This document shows positions 25,838-33,966 of a DNA stretch of 64,000 bases, one piece after another. A program made the position numbers and the translations under genes. Position 1 is the stretch's first letter. Each line of letters begins with the position of its first letter. Under the pieces are notes generated by a model. That model was not told the DNA's origin, made no database searches, and worked only from the letters and a program-made list of their open reading frames with translations. This DNA comes from CBFHMJ01 sp965656875. Its GTDB lineage: Bacteria > Pseudomonadota > Gammaproteobacteria > Enterobacterales > Alteromonadaceae. The stretch spans positions 1 to 64,000 of the forward strand of contig CBFHMJ010000033.1 in the NCBI GenBank assembly GCA_965656875.1, read 5' to 3'.

Positions 25838-26177
25838 ACATAAAATGTCCTGTTACAGGAAAAAGCAGGCGGAGTTAAGCAACATTAACAACCGCAAAAG
25901 CTGGTATGTTCAGTGTCAGAACAGCAGTACCAGCTGGCCTGGTTATCTTGTGAGCATACTTTTGGCTTACCGCCATCAATTTGCTCCATTTGCTCGTCAG
26001 AGAGTTTCTTTTCCTGAGTCAGTTGCATGATTGCTGATTTATTAAGTTGTAATTTAGCTTTTGTATTCATAATTATTCTCTTTATTTATTAATATGTAAT
26101 TGTTTTACTGCTTTTTTTTCAATCTGATTACTTATTGTTTAACAAGTAATCTTTGAAATTGGGATTTCTTCGTTACA
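25838..26177 (-). repeat. lanthipeptide precursor tandem duplication, copy 1
   Basis: This ~340-bp unit contains a precursor gene and its upstream leader region. It recurs 383 bases further on (26220-26560). The coding part specifies the same protein. The region downstream of the gene has begun to diverge. Each copy carries the imperfect palindrome GATTACTTATTGTTTAAC... at 26126-26151 upstream of the start codon (minus strand). Confidence 0.85.
25885..26070 (-). CDS. class I lanthipeptide precursor (copy 1)
   Basis: This 61-residue peptide has a 34-residue leader beginning Met-Asn-Thr-Lys with a Leu-Gln-Leu-Asn-Lys-Ser motif. The leader is acidic near its end and closes Glu-Gln-Ile-Asp-Gly-Gly. 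The predicted 27-residue core has five Cys (core positions 5, 15, 16, 25, 27) and six Ser/Thr (6, 12, 17, 19, 22, 23), so several (methyl)lanthionine rings are possible. LanB, LanC and a C39 exporter lie on the same strand. The protein is identical to that at 26268. An AAAGAGAA stretch five bases before the ATG is the likely ribosome site. Ring topology cannot be read from sequence. Confidence 0.9.
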   Translation of the reverse strand: MNTKAKLQLNKSAIMQLTQEKKLSDEQMEQIDGGKPKVCSQDNQASWYCCSDTEHTSFCGC

Positions 26178-26219
26178 GCCGCCACTTTTTTCAGTTGTCT
26201 TTCGTGAGTGGGCAATCCT

Positions 26220-26560
26220 CTGCATAAATGTCCCATTACAGGAAAAAGCAGACGGAGTTATGCTTCATCAGCAACCGCAAAAGCTGGTATGTTCAGTGTC
26301 AGAACAGCAGTACCAGCTGGCCTGGTTATCTTGTGAGCATACTTTTGGCTTACCGCCATCAATTTGCTCCATTTGCTCGTCAGACAGTTTCTTTTCCTGA
26401 GTCAGTTGCATGATTGCTGATTTATTAAGTTGTAATTTAGCTTTTGTATTCATAATTATTCTCTTTATTTATTGATATATAATTGTTTTACTGCTTGTTT
26501 TTCAATCTGATTACTTATTGTTTAACAAGTAATCTTTGAAATTGGGATTTCTTCGTTACA
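26220..26560 (-). repeat. lanthipeptide precursor tandem duplication, copy 2
   Basis: This is the second copy of the unit described at 25838. It keeps the same palindrome (26509-26534) and nearly the same leader DNA. The few differences cluster outside the coding sequence, which points to a recent duplication or to gene conversion. Confidence 0.85.
26268..26453 (-). CDS. class I lanthipeptide precursor (copy 2)
   Basis: This gene encodes exactly the same 61 residues as the gene at 25885, including the Gly-Gly cleavage site and the five-Cys core. It is the first precursor downstream of LanB. Two identical copies should raise precursor dosage; two-component synergy would need different cores, so that reading is excluded. 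Expression probably starts in the 150-bp gap behind LanB, which carries a palindrome. Confidence 0.9.
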   Translation of the reverse strand: MNTKAKLQLNKSAIMQLTQEKKLSDEQMEQIDGGKPKVCSQDNQASWYCCSDTEHTSFCGC

Positions 26561-26605
26561 ACAAAAATTCCACAGGCATGATTCAGTGTGCTAATGGTTA
26601 CTTGT

Positions 26606-29600
26606 TTAATTTGTGTTGTTTCTTCTTGCTTGCTGTTTGTAATAACGGAGTAAAAAGTCGTAGATCATCAGTTCATATTCACGACCTTTGTGTTGTAGCG
26701 CCCGATTGGTAAACATATGCAAATAACTGGTTGCGATGCGTTCTAAAGAGCAGGTTAATTGTCCGCACGTTGCTTGTTTGTGGAGTTGGTTAGCAATGGT
26801 TTGCATACTCAATGAACGATTAGCAAGCACATCAAAAGCGGCGTGAAACCGGCTATCTGATACACCGATGCTTGACGGCTGACTTAGTAATGCGGTGATT
26901 TGACCCTGATATCTGCTGTATTTCTTACCAATAAGCTGACGCAATCGTCCGGTTTCGTTGAACTCTTCACCATAGCCACGACGGAGCGATTCTATGGTTT
27001 TAAATCGTTGTTCATTGGTCAATTTCAGTCCTGACAAGAGTTGGTCACAACCCACTAATGTGACCTGCCAACGGTAGTCGTCATCCTGTTCAGCAAACAA
27101 AGGTAGTAGCTGTAATACACATAAGCTGTCGATGGTGAAGAACTGTTCGGCAATAGTTATTCCTTTGCTTCCACCATAACGTTCTACCTCTCGTAAATAG
27201 GGAACGACTTCGATACGGCTAATGAGCTTTTGTTGTTGAGCAACATTCAGGTGTTGCCAGAGTTGATTGGCGATCCGGGTTGGATCGTCTTTATCTGCAA
27301 GTTGGATACGTAAACGGATGTGCCAGTCAGGATCGCTGAACCGTAAAAAGAACAGTGATTTTATGCGTTGTTGCATTTTCAGCGTCTGGAGCCAGTCACT
27401 CAGATGATGATCGAGTATTCGATCTGCACCCTGAACGCCAGTGTATATCTTGACACAAAGCCATTCGTCACCGGGTTGAAAGGCGGTGATGGTATTGGGC
27501 GTTAAATCATTGTTTGCTGTTACCGCGCTTGTAGCCGCCACCGGGGTGAAAACAGGCGGTGGCTGACGGGTTGCCTGATACCGGAATGATGGATTCCTTA
27601 GCGGTACCACTAATTCATGTTGTTTAATCTTACCGTGCTGAGTAACCGGGTATTGCTCACCGTCCGGATACTTTTCTTCCAGATCAATCAGCGTTAAATG
27701 GCGAGTCTCTGACAATAACGTGTCGAGATGTAACGGATTACGCAAATTAATGGTGATAACCAGATCGTTGTGTGACCAGCATAACCATTCAGGCAGTTTG
27801 TACTGCTCCATTAATTCGGTTGTCGCCTGTTGGTAGTGCTCGTCAGCCGTATTCGCCAGGGTTTCCAGCGCTGTTCTTTCGACCCGCCAGCGTTGTGCCG
27901 ACAAAATTAACTTACCCAGTGTGACTCTTGGAAACCAGGGTAGTTGCTTAATAGGATCGGACAGCACAAAGCGTGGTAAATGTCGTTGTTGATGTTGCAC
28001 CGTGGATAAAAACTGATAAATACCGAGGCTATTTTTAGAAAAGTTGTGGGCAGAACTAAGCCGTGGGATGACTTCTTTTTGTTGTGACTGTGACCAGAGT
28101 TTCACTCTGTCATGTTCGATATAAACCATCAGATCCGACAGGGTAAGCGCGGTTGTTTCATCGTTATTGGTTTCAGCCAGAATTGGAATTTCCATATCTC
28201 GCAAAACGGGGCGGGCAATCACGTTACCGATTCGGCCTTCGGGTAGATGGACAATCTCCGCTAATAATGCGCCGTCGTAACAAGTGGCTTCATAGTTCAG
28301 CGTTTGCTTTACTGCCTGTTTCAGGGTGTCATCCAGATGACAAAAACGACCCAGTACAATGGACGGAGAAGGGCCGCTGGCACCAAAAAAATTTGCCTTG
28401 AATTGTCCTCTCGCTACCGCTTGAACTGACTGTGCGAATAATGTGAAGGTTGCCATCAGCGTCGGTGGATTCTGATGGACCGGGGTTGAGGCGATTATAT
28501 TAATATCGTTCTGTGTCAGCGAAATTTCGGTGTGTTGATGACGCTGACATTCCCCCAGTTTTTGCAGCAATAAGGTATCAATGGTACGCCACGCAATCAC
28601 TTGCTGTTGTAACGCTCGATTGGTGGGTAAACCCTGAAGTAACGAACTGTCGATTCCTTTGTTTTCTGAAAATCCAATGCCGCTTTCATCATCCAGTGCG
28701 TCCAGCAAAGGCACCATAGTTTGTTCATAGCGACGCAAAAACGCTTGTTTAAATTCAGCCAACATGTCATTCGGTTTTGCTGGCAGTTTTTGTAACAACA
28801 TCAGATCTTTACAAAGGCTATTGGCGACCCGTTCCGATAAAGTGAAGTTGCTGTGTTGTTGATAGCTGTCCGTCTGAATCATTCGGTTTTCAGCAATATC
28901 AATGGGCAGGGTGTTGAGCTGTTGCTGTAGCTGTTTATATTGTTCGACGGCGTTCTCTGAAGCTTGATCCATCTGACGCAGTGTCTGGAGTATATCGTTC
29001 AGGGTATCTGCAATTTCAAGACAGAGCGGATGTGAATCACCGGATTGACGCAATGCATTGATAAAGTGCTGTTCGCTATTTTCGCCTGTAAGGTAAAACG
29101 GTAAATCAGGTAAAAGAATGTTGTTATTAATCAATTCGATAACAAATGGCCAGGCTTCTTCAACGCTTATATCTGAATCCAGTTGATGGAGTGATTCCGC
29201 CAGTTGCCAGGCGGTGCAATGGCCGTTAGCTTTTGTTAGCAGGTGTTCGATATAAGGGTTATAACTAAATGCACTGAGTTGGTAAGACTGCTGATTATTT
29301 TTACTGATTGCTTCAATGTAACGATAGGTATCGCCAGTCTGATATAAGCTTTGATTCGTTGTCAGCGGAAGATGTTTAATAACCTCTGGCTGCTGGCTAA
29401 GATGTTGTTTAAGTTGAAAAATAATTAAAGCATCAAGCCTTGAATAGCGTTTGGCAATGCCATCATCCAATGTAAGATTCAGTGTTTCCCCAATCATTCC
29501 AACACTAATCCCTGCAAACAAGCCGAAGGGTGTGCTGCGAGATGTCATGCGAATAAAGTATTTACACAAAGCCTGTTCTATTTTCCGTCCTTTGCTGCTG

Positions 29601-29818
29601 GACGGATCACGCTGCCAGTGAGCAACTCGTTCAAGTAACGATGGCGAGGCGAGATAAAGTGCTTCCTGTACATCGGGTTTATTTAACCAGTGTGCCAGTT
29701 GCTCGCGGAGTTGTTGTCTGGAACCTTGCCAGTCAAGCAGGGCTTGTTCGCTTTGTAATGGAGTACGTAAAACAACGAAATGATCTGGTTTGAGTATGGA
29801 TGGCGTTGCAGATTTCAT
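26606..29818 (-). CDS. lanB: class I lanthipeptide dehydratase (LanB), full length
   Basis: This 1070-residue protein has the length of complete LanB enzymes. The N-terminal ~750 residues correspond to the glutamylation domain, with Arg-Ser-Thr-Pro-Phe-Gly-Leu-Phe-Ala-Gly near residue 93 as the best landmark. The C-terminal ~300 residues are the SpaB-C elimination domain, with Trp-Leu-Cys-Val-Lys-Ile-Tyr and Phe-Phe-Leu-Arg-Phe-Ser-Asp-Pro-Asp-Trp-His-Ile-Arg. The enzyme should dehydrate Ser/Thr in the core, using glutamyl-tRNA as glutamate donor (family knowledge). It is 14 bases downstream of lanC. The gene symbol is generic for the class. Confidence 0.92.
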   Translation of the reverse strand: MKSATPSILKPDHFVVLRTPLQSEQALLDWQGSRQQLREQLAHWLNKPDVQEALYLASPSLLERVAHWQRDPSSSKGRKIEQALCKYFIRMTSRSTPFGLFAGISVGMIGETLNLTLDDGIAKRYSRLDALIIFQLKQHLSQQPEVIKHLPLTTNQSLYQTGDTYRYIEAISKNNQQSYQLSAFSYNPYIEHLLTKANGHCTAWQLAESLHQLDSDISVEEAWPFVIELINNNILLPDLPFYLTGENSEQHFINALRQSGDSHPLCLEIADTLNDILQTLRQMDQASENAVEQYKQLQQQLNTLPIDIAENRMIQTDSYQQHSNFTLSERVANSLCKDLMLLQKLPAKPNDMLAEFKQAFLRRYEQTMVPLLDALDDESGIGFSENKGIDSSLLQGLPTNRALQQQVIAWRTIDTLLLQKLGECQRHQHTEISLTQNDINIIASTPVHQNPPTLMATFTLFAQSVQAVARGQFKANFFGASGPSPSIVLGRFCHLDDTLKQAVKQTLNYEATCYDGALLAEIVHLPEGRIGNVIARPVLRDMEIPILAETNNDETTALTLSDLMVYIEHDRVKLWSQSQQKEVIPRLSSAHNFSKNSLGIYQFLSTVQHQQRHLPRFVLSDPIKQLPWFPRVTLGKLILSAQRWRVERTALETLANTADEHYQQATTELMEQYKLPEWLCWSHNDLVITINLRNPLHLDTLLSETRHLTLIDLEEKYPDGEQYPVTQHGKIKQHELVVPLRNPSFRYQATRQPPPVFTPVAATSAVTANNDLTPNTITAFQPGDEWLCVKIYTGVQGADRILDHHLSDWLQTLKMQQRIKSLFFLRFSDPDWHIRLRIQLADKDDPTRIANQLWQHLNVAQQQKLISRIEVVPYLREVERYGGSKGITIAEQFFTIDSLCVLQLLPLFAEQDDDYRWQVTLVGCDQLLSGLKLTNEQRFKTIESLRRGYGEEFNETGRLRQLIGKKYSRYQGQITALLSQPSSIGVSDSRFHAAFDVLANRSLSMQTIANQLHKQATCGQLTCSLERIATSYLHMFTNRALQHKGREYELMIYDFLLRYYKQQARRNNTN

Positions 29819-29832
29819 GAGCCAGTTACCTT

Positions 29833-31080
29833 TTAGCTTAGTGCCAGCATTTCGCCCCAGCTCGGGGCTTCGTTACTCATTGCTGCCAAAAGAGCCAGTC
29901 CGATACCGGAATAACCGGTGAGTAATGCCGCTCGTTTCTTCTGAAATTCAGCTTGCAGGTGTTGTGTTTGCTCAGTGACAGGTTGGTTAAGGCCTGTTAA
30001 ATCATCAGATTTCGTTGCTTTATCAAGTGTGATGGTAAGCCAGCGTTGTGCCGCTTCAAGAACCTCTGGCAACGGAGCGTATTGATAAATATACTGATAA
30101 ATCAGGAAGATACCGGAGCTACCGTGACATAATGCGCCATCGACAACATGACCATCGGCCTCGTCGCGATGCGTTGTCGCCAGCGCGGTATCAACACCAA
30201 TATTAAACAATGTGTCATCATCCAGTATCCGGCCTGCGCGCAATAAAATCAGCGCGGTCGTGATATCGCCATAGCACCAACCGAGTCGGGCTTTAATGCC
30301 TGTGCCTGCAATTCCAGGAAAACGACCATCAGGGCAATCAGATAATCGTTGTTTGACAAGCCAGTTGCAGCTAAGCGTGAGTAGAGTAGCAACCCGTTGA
30401 CGGATTGGGTGCTGGCTTAGAGCCGGTTGCTCAAGGACGTTGGTTAAAAATGCGATAACACCCGCATTGCCATGAGCTGGACTGAGATTATATTGATGGT
30501 CTGTGTTGGTACGTTGTGGCTTATGAAATGCCGAATCTGGCCGGGTTTCCCAGCAAATCCCGTCAGACGTTTCGGTGGCTAACTGTTCGAGATGTTTTAC
30601 CACTTGTTCGACAATGTATTGACCGCTGGGATATTGGCTTCGACCGGCACCGTAAATACCGATTCCACACAAGCCATAGAGCCATTCGAATTCTCCCTGC
30701 CACTCTGATTGACTAAGAACCGTATTCAGGCAGTCGTTAATGTCATCGTTGGCATCTTCGTCATTGGAAAATCCTAGCTGATCCAGTGCCCAGCCAAGGC
30801 CCGACAGCCCTCGGGCTAGTGAGAAATCGAATGGATAGTCGGCTGCTTTGGTAAATAAGGTATCGGTGATGGTTTGCTGCAATGAGGTTTTGTTAAGATG
30901 AGGAAGTTGCTGCTGACATTGTTGTAGAAAAATCAGTTGGCCGGTTAATCCACTCGACAATGATAAGTCGACTTCATTAGTGGAGTTGGATATCTCATCA
31001 ATAATTCGGTTAATTAAATAAATAATTGTCTTTTGTTGATCATCGGTAGCTAAAAAAGGCCAATCGTATTTGTTACGCAT
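29833..31080 (-). CDS. lanC: lanthipeptide cyclase (LanC)
   Basis: This 415-residue protein has a double alpha-barrel LanC fold. The zinc ligands are visible as Cys269 (Gly-Trp-Cys-Tyr-Gly-Asp) and Cys318-His319 (Leu-Cys-His-Gly-Ser-Ser-Gly). The active-site His is in Pro-Ala-His-Gly-Asn-Ala-Gly (His203). It adds Cys thiols to dehydrated residues to make thioether rings. It is the first gene of the minus-strand lanthipeptide operon, which runs LanC, LanB, two precursors, exporter and adaptor. Confidence 0.93.
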   Translation of the reverse strand: MRNKYDWPFLATDDQQKTIIYLINRIIDEISNSTNEVDLSLSSGLTGQLIFLQQCQQQLPHLNKTSLQQTITDTLFTKAADYPFDFSLARGLSGLGWALDQLGFSNDEDANDDINDCLNTVLSQSEWQGEFEWLYGLCGIGIYGAGRSQYPSGQYIVEQVVKHLEQLATETSDGICWETRPDSAFHKPQRTNTDHQYNLSPAHGNAGVIAFLTNVLEQPALSQHPIRQRVATLLTLSCNWLVKQRLSDCPDGRFPGIAGTGIKARLGWCYGDITTALILLRAGRILDDDTLFNIGVDTALATTHRDEADGHVVDGALCHGSSGIFLIYQYIYQYAPLPEVLEAAQRWLTITLDKATKSDDLTGLNQPVTEQTQHLQAEFQKKRAALLTGYSGIGLALLAAMSNEAPSWGEMLALS

Positions 31081-31350
31081 GTCAAAAAATCATCCCGCAT
31101 TTATTGTTCTCAAGTACCTTTTAAAACTAATAAATCCAGTGAAACGTCATTAATCGCGAATTTAATAGTTACATATGTCACCAAAAGGCATACTTCAAGC
31201 TACAGAATTTAAATAAAACGTTTCAAATAACTTATGGAAATAAAATATAACCTGTAGTTATTTGTGTGGATGGGATTACTATTTCAGAAAATAGATAAAT
31301 CTATATTGAGCATACGACTAGTTTAATAATTTATAGTTAATAAAAATGAA

Positions 31351-31371
31351 TATTTCAGAGCATCTGAAATA
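31351..31371. promoter_or_regulatory. inverted repeat, possible operator for the lanthipeptide operon
   Basis: TATTTCAGA (31351-31359) and TCTGAAATA (31363-31371) form a perfect 9-bp inverted repeat with three bases between, about 270 bp upstream of lanC. The same half-site recurs at 31280. It could bind a dimeric regulator; none is encoded nearby. Confidence 0.35.
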
Positions 31372-32192
31372 GTGATAACTATTCATATTTTTAACGGATG
31401 CTTGTTTGAAAAGTGCAAATTAAACGCTCATTAATTAAGGTATATGCGATTATTCAAGTTGTAGTGAGGAAAACTTTCATTCATTGGATGACGATTCAGG
31501 ATTTTTGGTAATGAATCTGAACAATAATTTAACAGGCTGAATTAGATGAGAGAATGAAGTGACTGTAAATGTACTTCATTTGGTGTAAGTAAAAACCGAA
31601 ATAATGATTCCTGATGATGGCGAAATTAATCAGATGTGTGATGAAAAAAATTAGCGACTTAAAAGTAATGGCTTAATTTTAGGAGGATTCTGGTCAAAAA
31701 TAAGACACAAATGCGTCAAACAGGTCTGATGAGTATATTGATAACGTAATGATTTAAAACGATATTGGCTAATTGTCAGTTAAAATTTAGTTTTAAGGCC
31801 TGAAAAACAGTGGTTCATTAGCAATTTGTACAGACTGAATTGACTGACAGCTAAATTCATCAAATCACTATTGCACATATAGACATTTATATAGCGTGAT
31901 ATTACGACAGATCTACCGACAACAAATCGCCTGGTAATTGCAATTTATTGAATATTAGTGTGCATTTTGTCAGTCGAGCACATGCGTCATTTCTGAATTT
32001 CTGGTCAGAGCAGCTTAAATATTCATGGCATAAACGCACCAGTCAATTCCGCTAAATCCCTTCAAATACAAAGCCTCCCGATGTTTTAAATATTTTGTGA
32101 TTTACATTTTAAGATTCAATTATCTGAAGTATTTTCTATTTTTGCGCCAATTTTCGTTTGACGCCGTTCAGAGAATGGGTATATGTTGATGG

Positions 32193-32213
32193 CCGTTCCT
32201 TAACTAAGAACGG
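32193..32213 (+). promoter_or_regulatory. inverted repeat upstream of the graspetide precursors
   Basis: CCGTTCCTTA (32193-32202) pairs with TAAGAACGG (32205-32213) with one bulged base. It lies about 75 bp before the first precursor start. It may be an operator or a 5' UTR hairpin. Confidence 0.35.
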
Positions 32214-32287
32214 TTAAGAACCAGTTGTTAATAATCGATTTGATACCACTGCAAAATTTAACATTTCAACTAAAAGAGAGCTAAAAC

Positions 32288-32467
32288 ATGAAAAACAACA
32301 AGAAGTCGTTTGCGTTCAAAGTTGCAGAAAAAGTTAACGTGGCTGAAGCACAGAAAAAAGAACAGTGGAAAGCCCGTGAAGGTGTGGCTGTGGCTGGATG
32401 CACAATGGGACGTTTTGATCTTCAGTGGGGTTCGTCTCGCGGTCAGGACAACGGATTGTACTGTTAA
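32288..32467 (+). CDS. graspetide-like precursor peptide 1
   Basis: This 59-residue peptide is too short for ordinary gene calling but clearly real. Its leader (Lys-Ser-Phe-Ala-Phe-Lys-Val-Ala, later Glu-Gln-Trp-Lys-Ala-Arg-Glu-Gly-Val-Ala-Val-Ala-Gly) is shared with the two following peptides. The core starts at Cys38 and ends in a C-terminal Tyr-Cys. In between are Thr, two Ser and two Asp, which are possible ester or amide partners for an ATP-grasp ligase. A GAGAG lies upstream as ribosome site. It is the first of three tandem precursors directly ahead of an MvdC/MvdD-like ligase. No Gly-Gly leader end is present, so cleavage differs from that of the neighbouring lanthipeptide. Confidence 0.85.
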   Translation: MKNNKKSFAFKVAEKVNVAEAQKKEQWKAREGVAVAGCTMGRFDLQWGSSRGQDNGLYC

Positions 32468-32491
32468 TAATTGCTTTTAGGAGAAAACACT

Positions 32492-32668
32492 ATGCAACAG
32501 AAAAAAGCATTCGCGTTTAAAGTCGCACAGCAAGTAGAACGCAAAACTGAAAAGAAAACTGAGCAGTGGAAAGCACGTGAAGGTGTTGCCGTAGCCGGTT
32601 GTACAGTTGGTCGTTTTGATCTTCAGTGGGGCACGTCTCGCGGTCAGGACAACGGTGATTTCTGTTAA
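32492..32668 (+). CDS. graspetide-like precursor peptide 2
   Basis: This peptide has 58 residues from the ATG at 32492, which has AGGAG at 32479-32483; the in-frame TTG at 32471 would overlap that site. The leader is near-identical to peptides 1 and 3 (Met-Gln-Gln-Lys-Lys-Ala-Phe-Ala-Phe-Lys-Val-Ala). The core nearly equals that of peptide 1: Cys-Thr-Val-Gly-Arg-Phe-Asp-Leu-Gln-Trp-Gly, then Thr-Ser-Arg-Gly-Gln-Asp, ending Asp-Phe-Cys. Differences from peptide 1 are few (Met to Val, Ser to Thr, Leu-Tyr to Asp-Phe), as expected for paralogous cores under selection. Confidence 0.85.
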   Translation: MQQKKAFAFKVAQQVERKTEKKTEQWKAREGVAVAGCTVGRFDLQWGTSRGQDNGDFC

Positions 32669-32694
32669 TTTTCTTGCTTTCAGGAGATAACACT

Positions 32695-32883
32695 ATGCAA
32701 CAGAAAAAAGCATTTGCGTTCAAAGTCGCACAAAAAGTTGAACGTAAGACTGAAACGAAAAATGAGCAGTGGAAAGCACGCGAAGGCGTCGCTGTGGCTG
32801 GTTGTTCCGGAGCACATACTTTCCCGTATGTGGATTTTATGGCCGTTGACCGATATGGCCGTGACCAGAACGCATTCTGTTAA
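32695..32883 (+). CDS. graspetide-like precursor peptide 3 with divergent core
   Basis: This peptide has 62 residues from the ATG at 32695, preceded by AGGAG. The leader matches peptide 2 almost residue for residue up to Val-Ala-Val-Ala-Gly-Cys. The core then diverges completely: Ser-Gly-Ala-His-Thr-Phe-Pro-Tyr-Val-Asp, and later Val-Asp-Arg-Tyr-Gly-Arg-Asp-Gln, still ending Phe-Cys. Conserved leader and variable core is the signature of a RiPP precursor family. The fixed first and last Cys suggest that both are needed in every product. A terminator-like hairpin follows at once. Confidence 0.85.
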   Translation: MQQKKAFAFKVAQKVERKTETKNEQWKAREGVAVAGCSGAHTFPYVDFMAVDRYGRDQNAFC

Positions 32884-32893
32884 TTTTTGTATG

Positions 32894-32921
32894 AGCGCTG
32901 ATTAAATCAGCGCTTTTTTTT
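32894..32921 (+). terminator. attenuating terminator between precursors and ATP-grasp gene
   Basis: AGCGCTGAT (32894-32902) and ATCAGCGCT (32906-32914) flank a three-base loop and are followed by eight T. This is a textbook intrinsic terminator. It is placed so that precursors are transcribed at a higher level than the enzymes behind it, as in many RiPP operons. Confidence 0.85.
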
Positions 32922-32931
32922 GGTTTGTTTC

Positions 32932-33966
32932 ATGATACTAATTGTTTCGAACGCCTACGATTTACATGTTGATGTGATTGAACCGATTCTTCGCGATAAG
33001 GCCGGAGAACGCGGGCTTAATCTCAAATCAACTTACTTTCGCTTAGATTTAGACCGCTTTCCCCGCGACTACGATTTTCACTTTACCGTGACGACTCAAG
33101 GCCAGCGACTGAATGGCTTTATCACTGACTTAACGACTCAGACAAGAATACAACTTGATCAGGTTACGGCAGTCTGGCTACGTAAACCGGGCGAATATGC
33201 CTGGCGTGATCCTGACATTTCGCCTCAGGAGGCTGCATTTGGTCATGATGAATGCGAACACATTCTGATGAGTATGTTGTATTCCCTTGATTGTTACTGG
33301 ATGAGCCACCCAATGTACATCCGAGGTGCGCAATGGAAAGGCGAACAGCTACAACGTGCCGCACGAATGCAGTTTGATATCCCATCGTCCGTAATTTCAA
33401 ATTGCGGCGATCCCGTTAAAACATTTCGAAAGAACAGTGCTGATGGGATCATTTTCAAAGCTCTTTCTTCGCCTTCGTTGGCGGCTGAACAGGTTGCGCC
33501 GGAAGAGCGCAGTACACAAGGTCTGAACACCACATTGATTGATGATGAGATGGCAAATGATCTGGATGCCATCAGCTATATGCCCGGCCATTTTCAACAT
33601 TGCATAGAAAAACAATACGAACTACGAGTGACAGTGATTGGTGAGAAGGTTTTTGCTGCCAGGATCAATTCTCAGCAAGATGACCGGACAAAAATAGATT
33701 TTCGAGATTATTCGGCTGACATCAAGTATGAGTTAGCGTCGTTATCCGATGAGTTAACTCAGCGTTGCAAGGATTTTGTACATAGCTACGGCCTGAATTA
33801 TGGGGCAATTGACCTGATTGTGACGCCGGATGAAAAAGTCCTGTTTTTAGAAAACAATCCGGTAGGACAGTTTTGGTTTGTGCAGCAACTTGTACCAGAG
33901 CTAAAAATGATGGAAGCGATAGCCGATTGCTTGCTGGATGCAGAACAACAAAGAGCTTCAATATGA
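32932..33966 (+). CDS. MvdC/MvdD-like ATP-grasp peptide ligase (graspetide synthetase)
   Basis: This 344-residue protein starts at the ATG at 32932; the upstream TTG at 32920 lies in the terminator's T run. Landmarks of the ribosomal-peptide ATP-grasp group are Val-Trp-Leu-Arg-Lys-Pro (81-86), Lys-Gln-Tyr-Glu-Leu-Arg-Val (227-233), Ile-Asp-Leu-Ile-Val (293-297) and Phe-Leu-Glu-Asn-Asn-Pro-Val-Gly-Gln-Phe (305-314). The last holds metal-binding Glu/Asn residues. These enzymes phosphorylate Asp/Glu side chains and join them to Ser/Thr/Lys to form ester or amide rings. The three Cys-bounded precursors immediately upstream are the likely substrates. Only one ligase is present, so probably one type of linkage is made. 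It overlaps the protease gene by ATGA. Confidence 0.88.
   Translation: MILIVSNAYDLHVDVIEPILRDKAGERGLNLKSTYFRLDLDRFPRDYDFHFTVTTQGQRLNGFITDLTTQTRIQLDQVTAVWLRKPGEYAWRDPDISPQEAAFGHDECEHILMSMLYSLDCYWMSHPMYIRGAQWKGEQLQRAARMQFDIPSSVISNCGDPVKTFRKNSADGIIFKALSSPSLAAEQVAPEERSTQGLNTTLIDDEMANDLDAISYMPGHFQHCIEKQYELRVTVIGEKVFAARINSQQDDRTKIDFRDYSADIKYELASLSDELTQRCKDFVHSYGLNYGAIDLIVTPDEKVLFLENNPVGQFWFVQQLVPELKMMEAIADCLLDAEQQRASI

Larger units (their letters stand above)
31081..32287. promoter_or_regulatory. 1.2-kb AT-rich divergent control region between two RiPP loci
   Basis: No gene is visible on either strand. The stretch separates the lanthipeptide operon (leftward) from the graspetide operon (rightward) and must contain both promoters. 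The element TATTTCAGA occurs three times (31280-31288, 31351-31359 and inverted at 31363-31371), and another inverted repeat lies at 32193-32213. I could not assign -35/-10 boxes with confidence. Confidence 0.5.

Noticed and set aside
25885..26453. Two-component lanthipeptide pair
   Set aside because: The two precursors are identical in protein sequence, so they cannot be complementary alpha and beta peptides.
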